A stretch of DNA of 64,000 nucleotides. Origin: Panaeolus papilionaceus (taxonomy: Eukaryota; Basidiomycota; Agaricomycetes; Agaricales). Shown here one piece after another: positions 11,215-22,385 of this stretch. Position numbers and translations under genes: made by a program. The notes under the pieces are model-generated. The model was not told the DNA's origin and did not search any database. It was given only the letters and a program-made list of their open reading frames with translations. Position 1 is the first letter of the stretch. The number at the start of each line of letters is the position of its first letter. The stretch covers positions 992,001 to 1,056,000 of the forward strand of contig JADNRZ010000015.1 in NCBI GenBank assembly GCA_015501605.1. Direction: 5' to 3'.

Positions 11215-11380
11215 ACCCCAAAATAATAAAAGTGCAGACGGCTTGCCATATCGAGCTACGGAGACTCGGCTGAATCGCCTCCCTGAGCTGTTCGCATCCT
11301 GGGACCACGGCCTTCCATGAATATCATCCCTTCTCACAAACACCAAAAGTGTTACCTAGACCAATTAGACCAATTGTGAA
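11215..11380 (-). pseudogene. Inverted fragment of the 2481-3644 gene and MITE empty site
   Basis: The reverse complement of 11225-11335 matches 7620-7720 and 3370-3435 (ATGCGAACAGCTCAGGGAGG, then CGATTCAGCCGAGT). 11351-11376 matches both flanks of the MITE at 7410-7587 with a single TA at 11366-11367 and no element. Homology continues on both sides. Confidence 0.6.
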
Positions 11381-11389
11381 TCTATGACG

Positions 11390-11825
11390 ATGGCAGGTAA
11401 TCCAGCTGTCTATCGAACGTGAACGATAGAAAGAACCAATTTAAAAGGGTTGCAATGGTGTTGAGCTCAGCTGATGATGCGAATGTCACGCATAATGCAT
11501 ACCAAACAACGAGGGTCACTCAGGGGTCGCATCTCTTTCTGTTCGACCACCATTCCAACCGCTCACATATTCTCTACCTCATCCATAACTTACGGATACA
11601 CAGCATGGAATTTAGATCATCAGGAGGATTACCTAGGTAATGGGGTGATTTTAAACTGAGAGCTGCATGTCTAGATAATGAAGATTGAATTTCACCCCGC
11701 AGCAAGGCGTAGACAGAGAGTTGGTCTTTTTCTCGCTCATGTCAACAAACCCAGCTAAATTTCATTTCAGGTTCCGGATACATGTGTATATTATTGTCTA
11801 ATAGCTTCCCAAAAAACTGTATTTA
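11390..11825. repeat. 3' flank repeat of copy C
   Basis: 11400-11690 is another copy, in the same orientation as 8520-8830, of the flank that follows DUF4246 genes (reading CACTCAGGGGTCGCATC near 11516). No gene seen. Confidence 0.55.
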
Positions 11826-13696
11826 TCAATGCTCACAAAGCGAAAACTCCAAGCTATGGAACGTGTGACTCTGCTTCACCTCAAACTTCTTCCTCTCCTC
11901 CATCAACTCCAGCCTCAACTCCTTCGCTTCTTCCAAACCAATAGGAAAGTCTTCAACGCCTCTAAAAACCTCCTCCTTCAGTTCAACAGGCAGCTTATCA
12001 AGCCCACTAGGCACACTATACGTCTCGTCTTTCCACCAGTCCACCCTCTGGCGCGGCACATTCGCAGTGCTGATAATCTTGATAGTGGGATCCACGAGGA
12101 ACAACGCGAGGATCTTGCGGTGTCCCTTCTTGGTAGGATCGGCGAGCTTGAAAGGCTGAACTTGGTGTTGGAGCACATTCGGGAACATGAGCAGCCTGTT
12201 TTGCGGCGTGGCTACGCCACCTAGGACTTGCACGCCAGCACCACCTTGTGAGACACCGTAAACGAGGGGAAGCCAGTCATGGAAGTCTTGTTGGTATTCA
12301 ACTTCTCCCGCTGTGCTGGTGTCGACCTGTTGTCTGAAGGAAAGAGTGCTGGGGGTGATGTTTTCGTTGGAGTAGTAGTATATGGATGTTGCGCAGATGT
12401 GTTCGTTCTGGTGCGTACGTCTCAGTATTTGGACCGTTCAACTAAACGAGAACTGACAACGTACCAGCTGTCCCTCTAAATGCCAACTTCCACCTCCGTA
12501 CTCTGGCTTTTCCGGGCTCAGCTCAATATTTGCAAGCTTGACGATGACCTGTAATCCGCTAGAGCCGAATTGTTCTCTCAAGTTCGTCTTCAACACCCTC
12601 TTTGTCGGCTGGAATGGATTAGGCTCGGGGAGGACCACATCAGCAACGTTGTCTATCTCGTAGTCCCCATTGTAGAATATCCGCCGCGGGATTTCGTTCT
12701 GCTGGAATACGAGGGAGAGGGTGCTATTCCAGAGAGGGATGCATGCATCGATGACCTTCTCGATGAGACCGTAGAGGGGTTTGTGCGTGACGGGGTGGAG
12801 GTTGTTGATGTAGCTTGTGACTCTGGTCAAGGGAGGTTGAGTTAATCACAACGACAGCGATTGTGAGTAGACACTTACTTGGCGTTATTCCCACTGATAT
12901 CAACCTCACAAGGCAGCCATTGGAACTTCGTACTATATACAGATCGCGATAGGGACCAATGTCCATAATACGTATTTGCCCTGATCTCCTCATGCGCTGG
13001 TACAGGGATAACACTCCCCTTCCCGCAAAACCTCACAGTATCCTCTAGCTTGACCCTTTCCCCATCATCTAAAACGCGCGTGCGGCCGTACACCAAAGGA
13101 AAGAGGGAAGGATGCACGAGGTCCAATACCTTTCCGTCTGAGCCCGGGTGTCAGTCTTTCATGTTCTCCGGGACGTCCTCGAGGACTTTTACAGCTTCGC
13201 TCAGCTCCTCGCGAAACGCATCAGACAATGCACAATCGGAGATCGTGGTCAGATCGTATGCGGTGAAGTAGGATGTCTCCTTGAACCCGTTTGCTTTGTG
13301 TTGCAGCTCCTCGACGATGTAGATCATCATCCTCGGGGAAACATCGATGCCGTTGTCGTTGGACACAGCTAATGCTTCATCAGTCCACCGTGTTTTGATT
13401 TCTTCGTTGAATACTTTGGTGTCCCAGTTAGGCTTTGTTGTGATTTGTTGCATGATTTGAAGCATGGTGAGTTCTCGTAGGGTGAGGAGGGACATACTGG
13501 AGTTTCATTTTTGATTTTGTGTCAACGACCTACGAAGGACAAAGACATACGTTGCTCGATGGCCCCCTAAATCCTCAGCGTTGAGCGCATTAGGAAAGCG
13601 AGTGTTGTTGTACTTGTCATAGTGGTTGAGGGGGAGTCCTAAGCCTGGACGAGCGATCGCTTTAGAGACGGTATTGGCGGTGTTGCTGGAAGACAT
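11826..13696 (-). pseudogene. DUF4246 family protein, copy C (internal stop)
   Basis: Exons 13696-13551, 13496-12879, 12822-12465 and 12407-11826 have the same phases as the intact copies and would encode 567 codons. The codon at 13153-13151 is TGA where all other copies have TGG (KDWHPGS), so translation stops at roughly residue 163, long before the putative catalytic half. The remainder stays in frame and keeps WHLEGQL, HQVQPF and GHRKILALFLVDP. The break is therefore recent, or the stop is an allele or sequencing error. Promoter elements are intact. Confidence 0.85.
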
Positions 13697-13771
13697 GGGT
13701 GTAATCGAAAGAAAAAGATATAATAAGGATGTGGGGTTGAAGAATAACCATTGATGGATGGATGGTCGATT

Positions 13772-13793
13772 TATATAGATTACCAACACGTGT
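13772..13793 (-). promoter_or_regulatory. DUF4246 copy C promoter: ACACGTGT and TATA box
   Basis: ACACGTGT at 13786-13793 and TATATA at 13772-13777 face copy C. The gap is 8 bp, as in copy B. Copies C and D are divergent and share the 767-bp intergenic region 13697-14463. Its middle part (about 13830-14010) is the upstream segment that recurs at 22205-22385. Confidence 0.5.
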
Positions 13794-14369
13794 AGGAACT
13801 GAAGTTCGAGTCCAAGTATGATGACTCAGTTTGGGTTCGGCACGCCCGACTTCGGGACTCGGGATTTCCTAAAACGGATATTGGGCGGGACCACCGACTC
13901 AGGACTGACGAGAAGCTGGGAGCTTAGTTCGTTGGTGACTCAGTCCATTCATCAGAGTCAAAATATCAAAATCTCTGGCTGCTTATACGACTTGGTGTTC
14001 CCTTGGAGGAGCCGTGATAGTCATTTATATGCTCGCCTCGATGACGGAACATCATTCAGCTCAGTTGAGGCTCTAGGGTCGGACCAATCTTTGTCTCGCT
14101 TTCGATGCTTAGTATACACTGTTTTTCTAAAATCAAGGTTAAATGTTGTTCTCTATAGTTTTTTAATAATACTTTGATGATTAGAATAACAACACTATTC
14201 GCAGGCGATGAGGAAGCTGGTTGGCACGGTGTGATGGTCTTGTTGAGAGCTGTCTAGGCTATTACGCGGTCACGTGAGGGTAGCAAGTCCCCCTATTATA
14301 ATTCCAGCCCTACTCATGAGTCATAATACCATACCCTCTCAGGGACGCAATCGACCCGAATCACTTCCT

Positions 14370-14408
14370 ACACGTGTAAGTAGATATGGTAATCCTAGTG
14401 TATATAAA
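14370..14408 (+). promoter_or_regulatory. DUF4246 copy D promoter: ACACGTGT and TATA box
   Basis: ACACGTGT at 14370-14377 and TATATAAA at 14401-14408, with the start codon 56 bp downstream of the TATA box. The arrangement matches copy A with a longer gap (23 bp). Confidence 0.5.
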
Positions 14409-14463
14409 CTGTCTAGGCTGTCTATCGATGGTTATCCGCAACTCCATTATTTGAATTAGCTAT

Positions 14464-16375
14464 ATGTCTTCCGTTGATCCCACCGCTCTCCCAGGCTTAG
14501 GACTCACTCTCAACCACTACAAGAACAAGACTCGATTCCCTAATGCGCTGAATGAGGAGGATTTAGAGGATCGTAGGTCAACGTATGTGTTTGTGCTTTC
14601 CTTCTCATGCCATCGAGCATTAACGCGGTTTTGTTCATAACTCGCTTCATAAAACTCAAATTTCAAAAATAACAAAAATAAATGAAATAAAAACAACAGC
14701 ATGCCACTCCTCACTCTCCGAGAACGCACTATGCTTCAAATCATGCAACACATCACAAGCAAGCCGGGGTGGGACACCAAAGTCTTCAACGAAGAAATTA
14801 TAGACCGGTGGACTTCCGAGGCCATGTCCAACAACAACGCAGACGTTTCCTCGAGGATGATGACCAACATCATCGAGGAGCTGCGACATAAAGCCTCTGA
14901 AATCAAAGAGACGAACTACTTCACCGCCTACGACTTGACCACCATCTCCGATAACGCATTATCTGATACCTTCCGGGAGGAGTTAAACGAGGCTGTGAAG
15001 ATTCTCGAAGATGTCCCGGATAAGCTGAAGGACTGGCACCCAGGCTCAGACGAAAAGGTGTTGGATCTTGTGCATCCCTCTTTGTTTCCCCTCGTGTATG
15101 GCCGCACGCGCGTGTTGGATAATGGGGAGAAAGTGGCGTTGGCTGATACTGTACGAATCTGCGGTGAGGGCAAGGTCATTCCGGTACCGAAGGTCCAGCG
15201 CACGTATCATGGACGATGGTCCTTATCCCGGTCTGTGTACAGCACAAAGTTCCAATGGCTGCCTTGTGAAGTCGATATCAGCGGGAGTAACGCAAAGTGA
15301 GTGTTCATGCACTCACAACCGCTTTCATCGTGATTGACCCAACCTTTACCTAACCAGAATAACGAGCTACATTAACAACCTCCACCCGATCACACACAAG
15401 TCTCTCTACGACCTCATCGAAAAAGTCATCGACGTATCCATCCCTCTCTGGGATTCCACCCTCTCTCTCGTCCTTCAACAGAACGAAGTCCCACGGCGGA
15501 TATCCTACGACGGGGACTACGATATCGACAACATCAACAAAGTTGTGCTCCCAGAGCCCAATCCATTCTCGCCAGTTAAAAGGGTCTTGAAGACCAACTT
15601 GAGAGAACAGTTCGGCTCTAGCGGGTTACAAGTCGTCGTTAAGCTTGCGAATATTGAGCTGAGTCCGGAAAAGCCAGAGTACAGTGGCGGGAGCTGGCAT
15701 CTAGAGGGGCAGCTGGTACGTTTATGTTGTCAAGTTTCGTTTCGTTGAAGACCAGATATACTGAGCGATGTACGCATCCAGAACGAACACATCTGCGCAA
15801 CATCCATATACTACTACTCCAATGAAAACATCACTCCCAGCACGCTCTGCTTCCGACAACAAGTCCACACCAGCACAGCGGAACAAGCCAAATACAAACA
15901 AGAATTCCACGGTTGGCTTCGACTCATCTACGGAGCCGCACAAGGCGATGCGGCGGTCCAATTCCTAGGGGGCGTAGCCACGCCGCAAAATAGGCTGCTC
16001 ACGTTCCCGAATGTTCTCCAACACCAAGTGCAGCCTTTTAAGCTCGCTGATCCGACGAAGAAAGGTCACCGCAAGATTCTCGCTCTTTTCCTTGTCGACC
16101 CTTCTATTAAGGTTATCAGCACTGCGAATGTGCCGTGCCAGAGGGTGGATTGGTGGAAGGAGGAGATGCATAGGGTTCCTAGCGGGCTCGATAAGCTACC
16201 TGTTGAGCTGAAGGATGAAGTCTTCAATGAAGTCTTCAAGGGAGTTGAAGATTTTCCGATTAGTTTAGAGGAAGCAAAGGAGTTGAGACTGGAGCTGATG
16301 GAGGAGAGGAAGAATTTTGAGGTGAAGCAGAATGACGTGTTTCATAGTTTGGAGTTCTCTCTTTGCGAGCATTGA
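14464..16375 (+). CDS. DUF4246 family protein, copy D (intact)
   Basis: Same family and architecture as copy A. Exons 14464-14582, 14700-15296, 15358-15715 and 15782-16375 splice in phases 2, 2 and 0 into 555 aa. The N-terminus is shorter and somewhat altered (PGLGLTLNHYKNKTRFPN). Putative metal and cosubstrate residues are kept: H353 and E355 in WHLEGQL, H439 in QHQVQPF, R455 in GHRKILALFLVDP. A 12-bp tandem duplication at 16217-16240 gives EVFNEVFKG near the C-terminus, unique to this copy. With copy A this is one of only two uninterrupted members of the cluster. It is divergent from copy C and probably shares upstream control with it. Confidence 0.87.
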
Positions 16376-17121
16376 TAGGAAATTTTCTGGAAATGGCACT
16401 GTATAATATTTCACAAATGTATCTGAATGAAAATTAGCTCAATTTGATGACTGGAGCGAGAAGACGAATTATATGTATATACGCCGACTGTGGGTTGAAA
16501 TCCGGTCTCCGGATATCCAGTTCACGGATTAAATAGAAATTATACCATTAACTGACAAGCCCTCCTGGTGAATTCAAGTTCTAAACCGTGCATCTGTAAG
16601 TAAATGATGAGGTAGAAATCTGTGAGCGGTTGGAATGATGGTGGTCGAACGGAATAGCCAGGGATACCAGCAGACGGTTCAAATGTGGGTATTTACGTAT
16701 TATACCGAAATCGCGCTCTCATAATAGGTTTCCGAGCTGGCCGTCTTCACTCACTGATCATGGTGGACAAGATTGCTGCGTAATGTGATAGTTGTGAGTT
16801 GGTTGTGAGAGAAAAGAGTAGGTGGGGACATCGTCTGTAATATGTAATCCATATTGATGTAGAGTCATCTTTGTGCAGATGAGGTACGGGGTGCCATATT
16901 GACAAAGGTCATCATTGAGGGGCGAGGGAGACCTTCGAACCTCTGCTCCAGGGCGAAGGTAAGAAACAATCAATGTCATCCCGAGTCAGGGGTCGCATCT
17001 TTTTCTGTTTAACCACCATGATCATTCCAATCGCTCTCAGATTCTCTACCTCATTCATTACTTACGCATACACAAATGCGCTTGTAAATCATTGTTCAAT
17101 GACGCCTCCAATTTCAATACT
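16376..17121. repeat. Intergenic: 3' flank repeats and a gene fragment
   Basis: 16490-16650 matches the 3' flank after copy A, and 16970-17080 matches (inverted) the flank belonging to copy E. Between them, 16700-16810 matches 3560-3660, the last exon and tail of the upstream unrecognised gene (CGCTCTCATAATAGGTTTCC, then GAGCTGG). The fragment is not an open gene. Copies D and E are tail to tail here. Confidence 0.55.
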
Positions 17122-19060
17122 TCAATGCTCACAAAGCGAAAACTCTACAATATGAAACATCTCATTCTGCTTAACCTCAAAATTCTTCCTCTCACGCATC
17201 AGCATCAACCTCTTCTCCTTCGCTTCCTCCAAGCTAATTGGAAAGCCCTCCACACCCTTGAAAATCTCATCCTGCAGCTCTACAGGCAGCCTATCAAGCG
17301 CACTAGGAACACTCTGCACCTCCTCCTTCCACCAATCCTTCCTCTGGCACGGCACATTCGCCGTACTAATCACCTTAATCGTAGGATCCACCAGGAACAG
17401 CGCGAGAATCTTGCGGTGGCCTTTCTTCGTCGGATCAGCGAGCTTAAAAGGCTGCACTTGGTGTTGGAGGACATTCGGGGATGTGAGCAGCCTGCCTTGG
17501 TGTGTAGCAACGCCGCCTAGGAATTGCACCCCCGCATCGCCTTGTGTGGCTCCGTAGATGAGTGGAAGCCAGTCGTGGAATTCTTGTTGGTATTTGACTG
17601 CCTCTGCTGTACTCGTATTCACTTGTTGGCGGAAGCAGAGCGTGCTCGGGGTGATGTTTTCATTGGAGTAGTAGTATATGGCCGTGGCGCAGATGTGTTC
17701 GTTCTGGTGCGCGCGTCCCTCTCTCAGTATGTGCGCCATTTACTTTTAAACGAAAATGATGACGCAAACGTACCATCTGCCCCTCTAGATGCCAACTCCC
17801 ACCACCATACTGTGGCTTTTCTGGGCTCAGTTCGATATTCGCAAGCTTCACTATCACCTGCAACCCGCTTGACCCAAACTGTTCCCTCAAGTTCGTCGTC
17901 AGCTCCCTTTCCACCGGCTCGAATGGCTCGGGCTCGGGTTGTACAATATCAGCGATGTTGGTGATCTCGTAGCCCCCGTCGTAGAATATCCGTGGTGGGA
18001 CGTCGTTCCGCTCGACCACGAGGGAGAGGGTGGAATCCCAGAGAGGGATGGATGCGTCGATGACTTTTTCGATGAGGGCGTAGAGAGGTTTTATGTGTGA
18101 TAGGGTGGAGGTTGTTGATGTAGCTCGTTATTCTGGTCAAGCGAGGATTTGTGCGTGTGAGTGAACACTGGTACTGAACGTTGAACATCGAACACTCACT
18201 TTGCGGTACTCCCACTAATATCAACCTCGCAAGGTAACCACTGGAACATCGTACTATACGCCGAACCGCTGAAACCATAACCCCCATAATACGAATCTGG
18301 CTCCCACTCATACGCGCGCCCTGGTGTAGGGAGAACACTCCCCCTTCCACAAAACCGCACCGTATCATCCAACCCCACTTTCTCCCCATCACATAAAACA
18401 CGCGTGCGGCAATATACCAAAGGAAACAAGGAGGGATGGACGAGATCGAGCACTTTGCGGTTGGAGCCTGGGTGCCAGTCTTTGAGTCTCTCGGGGACAT
18501 CCTCGAGGACCTTGACGGCCTCGTTCAGGGATTGACGGAAGGTGTCGGATAAGGCGGTATCGGAGATGGTGCAGAGGTCGTAGGCGGTGAAGTAGGATTT
18601 TTTGTTGAACTCGGAAGCTTTGTGTTGTAGTTCGGCGATGACGTTGGTCATCATCTGGGGGGACACGCCGGCATCATTGGTGGTGTTGAAGGAGGGAGAC
18701 ATGGCCTCTGTAGTCCACCTCGCTATGAGCTCCTCGTTGAAGACTTTAGTTTGCCAGTCGGCCTTGTCGGTGATTTGTTGCATGATTTGAAGCATGCTTA
18801 TTTCGCGGAGGGTGAGGAGGGGCATACTGTTGTTTTCGAAACACGCCAATGGTGTTAGCACATTTCGGCGTTGGGGCTGCATATATGCGCATAAACGAAC
18901 GAGAGAGATGGACATACGTGGCCCTGCGCCCATCTAAATCCTCAACACTCAATGCGTTGGGGAATCGAATCTTGTTGTTCCTGTCGTAGTGGTTGAGACG
19001 GAGTCCAATGCCTGGAAGCGGGAAGGTGAGCCCGTTAGCGGTGGGAGCAATGAACGACAT
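17122..19060 (-). pseudogene. DUF4246 family protein, copy E (frameshift in exon 3)
   Basis: Exons by homology: 19060-18918, 18826-18200, 18132-17774 and 17703-17122. Exon 3 is 359 nt where all other copies have 358. The extra base is in a T run at 18089-18092 (AAAA on the coding strand against AAA elsewhere) just after NNLHPITHK. It throws translation out of frame before the putative HxE motif. It is the most diverged full-length copy: LRLNHYDRNNKIRF, VYCRTRVLCDGE, and ATHQGRLLTSPN in place of ATPQNRLLTFPN. It also lacks the ACACGTGT promoter element. Its exon 4 is open with H and R retained. Most likely a pseudogene unless the extra base is a sequencing error. Confidence 0.8.
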
Positions 19061-19727
19061 GGAGGTACAGAAAGAGTAAGTAATTCTAAGCACATCAAAG
19101 AAAAATGTTGGTTTAGGATAAGTGGGGCACGCTCAACATCACAACGACGCGGTTTCCTGAAACGGACATACTGGACAGTGACAGAGTGGACGGGGCCGCG
19201 AAGAATCACGACTCGACAATTCATCACAAAGATATGTCCAGCTACCGATATGACATTACCTTGCCTCAAAGGAAGAGTCATTTATACTCACCCCCATAGA
19301 CAAACGTTCTGTTTCTAGCTTTCAAGCCATATACATACGCCTGGTTAATCGGTGATGAGAATAACCAGACCCTTCGCAAGTCAGCCCAACATGGGTTGAT
19401 TCTGCATCTTTAGAATTCGATCATCACCAGTTGTCGATTCATCACCATTGCGTATGATTCTGAATCAGCGCTCATTTCGTTTCACTTTTAAGCGCCTTCG
19501 ACCCAAGTTCCATGCATATTCATATGACAAGACTTTGGTACTCAGTATTGCGATGCACATTCCTGACTTGTGTGTCTTTAAGAAGCCATGAATGATAATG
19601 AATTAAAGCACATATGGTAAACTACAGATACAAACGCGAATATAAGCTATACATACATCAAAATGGTCGTAGAGAAAATGTTCTTATTCGTTAACTACAT
19701 GATCGACATATCCCATCTCACACACCC
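19061..19727. other. Intergenic; right part duplicated at 22.6-22.9 kb
   Basis: 19061-19330 is the upstream region of copy E. It retains TTTCCTGAAACGGACAT, similar to TTTCCTAAAACGGATAT of the other promoters, and no ACACGTGT. About 19430-19727 matches 22600-22883, the 3' flank of the intact peroxygenase gene (ATTAAAGCACATAT and following bases). Confidence 0.55.
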
Positions 19728-20170
19728 CTACTTCTCCTTCTGCTGAGCGGCCTCCTTCTTACGGTACTCCTCCGCAGCCAGCTTAATACTCTTCGCCCTC
19801 TTCACCACATCAAAAAAGCCCTGCACACGCGTCGGCTTCCAGCCCTCAGGCAACCTCTCCTCGCCCAGCCACCTCCTACTCCACTCCCCCGGTGCACCGA
19901 CCTTCCCACTACCCTCCGCCGTTGTCTCCCACACACCCAGGATAATCGCCATCTCCCCCCTTGCAATCTCCCGATGCACCGCGTCGATCGGACGGTACTC
20001 TTTTTCTCTCCGTATCCGTGCCCGCGCGACATCTTCGAAGTTGATCAACCACTTCTTCGTTTTATATCAGCGCCACCCGTGCTCGCCTCGACCTCCGCCC
20101 TGTTCAGCTTCACATCCTGTGTCAGGAACGTGTCCACAAGCTCCGGATATGTCTTAGAGAGATGTATCAA
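19728..20170 (-). pseudogene. Heme-thiolate peroxygenase, 5'-truncated copy
   Basis: The last 106 codons (from INFEDVARARIRREKEYRPI to the stop at 19728) are nearly identical to the intact gene ending at 22884. Upstream, TYPELVDTFLTQDVKLNRAE is readable in another frame, and a two-base insertion near 20055 puts a stop between the parts. The exon with the PCP heme-ligand motif and the EHD acid-base motif are missing, so no peroxygenase could be made. The homology continues into the 3' flank, so this is a DNA-level duplication. No trace of a processed transcript is seen. Confidence 0.85.
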
Positions 20171-20287
20171 AATGCTGTGAGTCTGAATCATGGTCAACAG
20201 GATGGACTCAGATCAGTGTCAAAATTTCTTCTCAGCATTTTTCCTCAACGTTCATTTAATATTGCAAAACACAAAAATCAATACTTA

Positions 20288-21746
20288 TTAATTTGCAACA
20301 ACCACTTCCTCTGAGTCTAAATACTCCAACATCGAGGAATTACGTAGTCGCAGCACCACCTTAGGAGATTCCAATCGCGTAATAGTAGGGAAAATCCACA
20401 ATGCATATGCTTGAAACAATTTCATCCCTTGTTGCGGACTCGCCGATGATAATTCGATGATGAGTTCTTGTAGACGTGGAAATGCAGATTGAAGCGCATT
20501 TTCTAGGTCGTCCCATTGGGCGGGACGTGGGCAATATTTGTTCATTGCAAAGTCCAGATGCCCGTCTTCGAATGATATTTCGAAGTAGCGAATGCGTGGA
20601 GAAGGATGTGGAAATTGCGTGTTGATGAATGAAGCGATTGCTCCGACCAATGATGGATTTATGAATTGGTTTGTATGTACTCGAAGTGCTGTGAGGGAGT
20701 CGTAGTCGCAAAGGCGCGGGTTTAGGGTCTCGGCGTATACATCCATTGTGAGACTCTCTACGCAGCAGATTTCGAAGTTGCCAAGATTTGAAATAACAAG
20801 GGGAGAAAGAAAATGGGTGAGATAGTGGTCTACAGATCCAGATGAGGGGCAGCTCACCATAGTACAACTGTATTGTCAGGTCTTTCAAAAACCGTTTGGA
20901 GCGAAGCGTAATGGCGCTGAAGCAATCTGGAGGGCACTGGTTCCACGACATGCATCCTTCAATGGTGGGATGTAACGAGAGGAGACTTTGGGAACCTTGT
21001 TCGGCATTGAGGGACTGGATTGTCCATCCAACCTTACGATGTGCTCGAGGTGCCACGTTGGTTGTCAGTGGCATATGAGATGAAGCGACATGCGATTTCA
21101 CTTTGTCAATGAGGCCGACATTAAGATGCCTCAGACTTGGAGAGGTAGTAAATAGGGCAACTGGCAATGCAGTCAGGCATCTGAATGTTAAGGATGTAAT
21201 CGATGGCCTCGATAGGAGATTGCTAATCCCCAATTTCATCTCCTCGCTGAGTGTATCCCAGCTAAATGCGGGATCGACAGAATAAATAGACGGAATAACA
21301 AATCCAAAGGACTCTACGCAGATCAAGCGGTCCAAAATCTTGGGCAAATCATGGCTGTTCCAAAACTTGCGCATGTTGGTGGGTTGGTATAAATTTTGGT
21401 TGCCTTGCCCCACTCGCTTTTCATAGAGCCAAAATATGCGCACTGCAGGTGCGATCGTTGGATCCTCATCAATAAGTTCCCTGAACTGTCTGATACGTTC
21501 GTGTTGAAAGTTACCAAAGCCGACAGAATGGAAGAGTAATGGTCGAGTCACTGCGTTGAGATGGCTGCATGTTAACCGGAATGCACCAATGGTCTGAATG
21601 GCTGGAAGGTCATGGTCAACACTCGACCCATGGGTGACACGCTTCTGGTAGATTATTGGGCCTTCAGGCTTGAAATTCTCCATAATTTGATAAATAAGCT
21701 CTGGAGCCAGGTCGTGAATCGTGGGAGGGGTGCCAGTGGGTGTCAT
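20288..21746 (-). CDS. F-box-like protein
   Basis: Typical basidiomycete F-box protein, expected to bind SKP1 and present substrates to an SCF ubiquitin ligase. Start chosen at 21746 (MTPTGTPPTIHDLAPELIYQ); 21791 is also possible. The N-terminal 75 residues are F-box-like: LAPELIYQIMENF, then FRLTCSHLNAVTRPLLFHSV. The rest is leucine-rich with irregular LRR-like stretches. The reading frame changes near 20857. An intron 20857-20758 (GTGAGC...CGTAG, 100 nt) restores the frame (QLYYE then SLTMDVYAETL), giving about 453 aa. The intron candidate is itself largely open in the downstream frame (SNLGNFEICCVESLTMD), so a one-base frameshift instead of an intron cannot be excluded. No link to its neighbours is evident beyond proximity. 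Confidence 0.7.
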
Positions 21747-22204
21747 AGTCCTTGTCGTGATGGAGACTCGAAGACATGCAGTTTTATCCATGATGTGAGG
21801 GTTACGCAAATAGTAGCAAAGGATTCTAAAATAACCACTCAACGTTTGACACGCACAGACATAAGTAACGTGAACACTAAAATTACACTCATCCGTCTTT
21901 AGTAGCCGTCGCAAAATGCCTACAACCTCCACCTCTCTATCAACCTTTACCTAGAATCACCATATTCAGATCAATGTCCCCCACCAGTAAGAATCCGATT
22001 CTATACGCGAAGTAGATCACAACGCCCTCAAAGGAATGGCGAAGAGCCGAAGAAGTAATAGAAGCCTCGAGCTCGTTTCCTCGGCATCGAGAGCCAGTAC
22101 TGGAGGAAGCTACAAGGCGAGATACCGAGCACATACTTCAGCGCTCAGGGTGAAGTGGGTATTCCTTGATAGATTTCCCTTGATGAGTGTACTGTGACAA
22201 CTTG
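21747..22204. other. Intergenic upstream of the F-box gene
   Basis: Probable promoter and leader of the F-box gene. No TATA box, repeat or RNA gene could be assigned; the small open frame at 21940-22134 has no support. Confidence 0.4.
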
Positions 22205-22385
22205 TTTTGTTCCGGGAGCCGACGTCGGGATTCGGGATTTCCTAAAACAGACATTGGGAGGCGGGCGGGACCTCCGACGAATGAGAAGCTGGTAGGTGTT
22301 GGCGTTGACTCAGTCCATTCATCACACAAAATATCGAAATTTTCGGATATCGATACGACTTTATCTTTCCTCAGGTCACTTATGC
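22205..22385 (+). repeat. Stranded DUF4246 upstream segment
   Basis: The stretch from CCGACGTCGGGATTCGGGAT through GACTCAGTCCATTCATC to the ATACGACTT segment matches 13830-14010 upstream of copies C and D, and in part 11095-11170 and 3925-3970. No DUF4246 coding sequence follows. It is a relic of a further duplication or of a lost copy. Confidence 0.6.
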
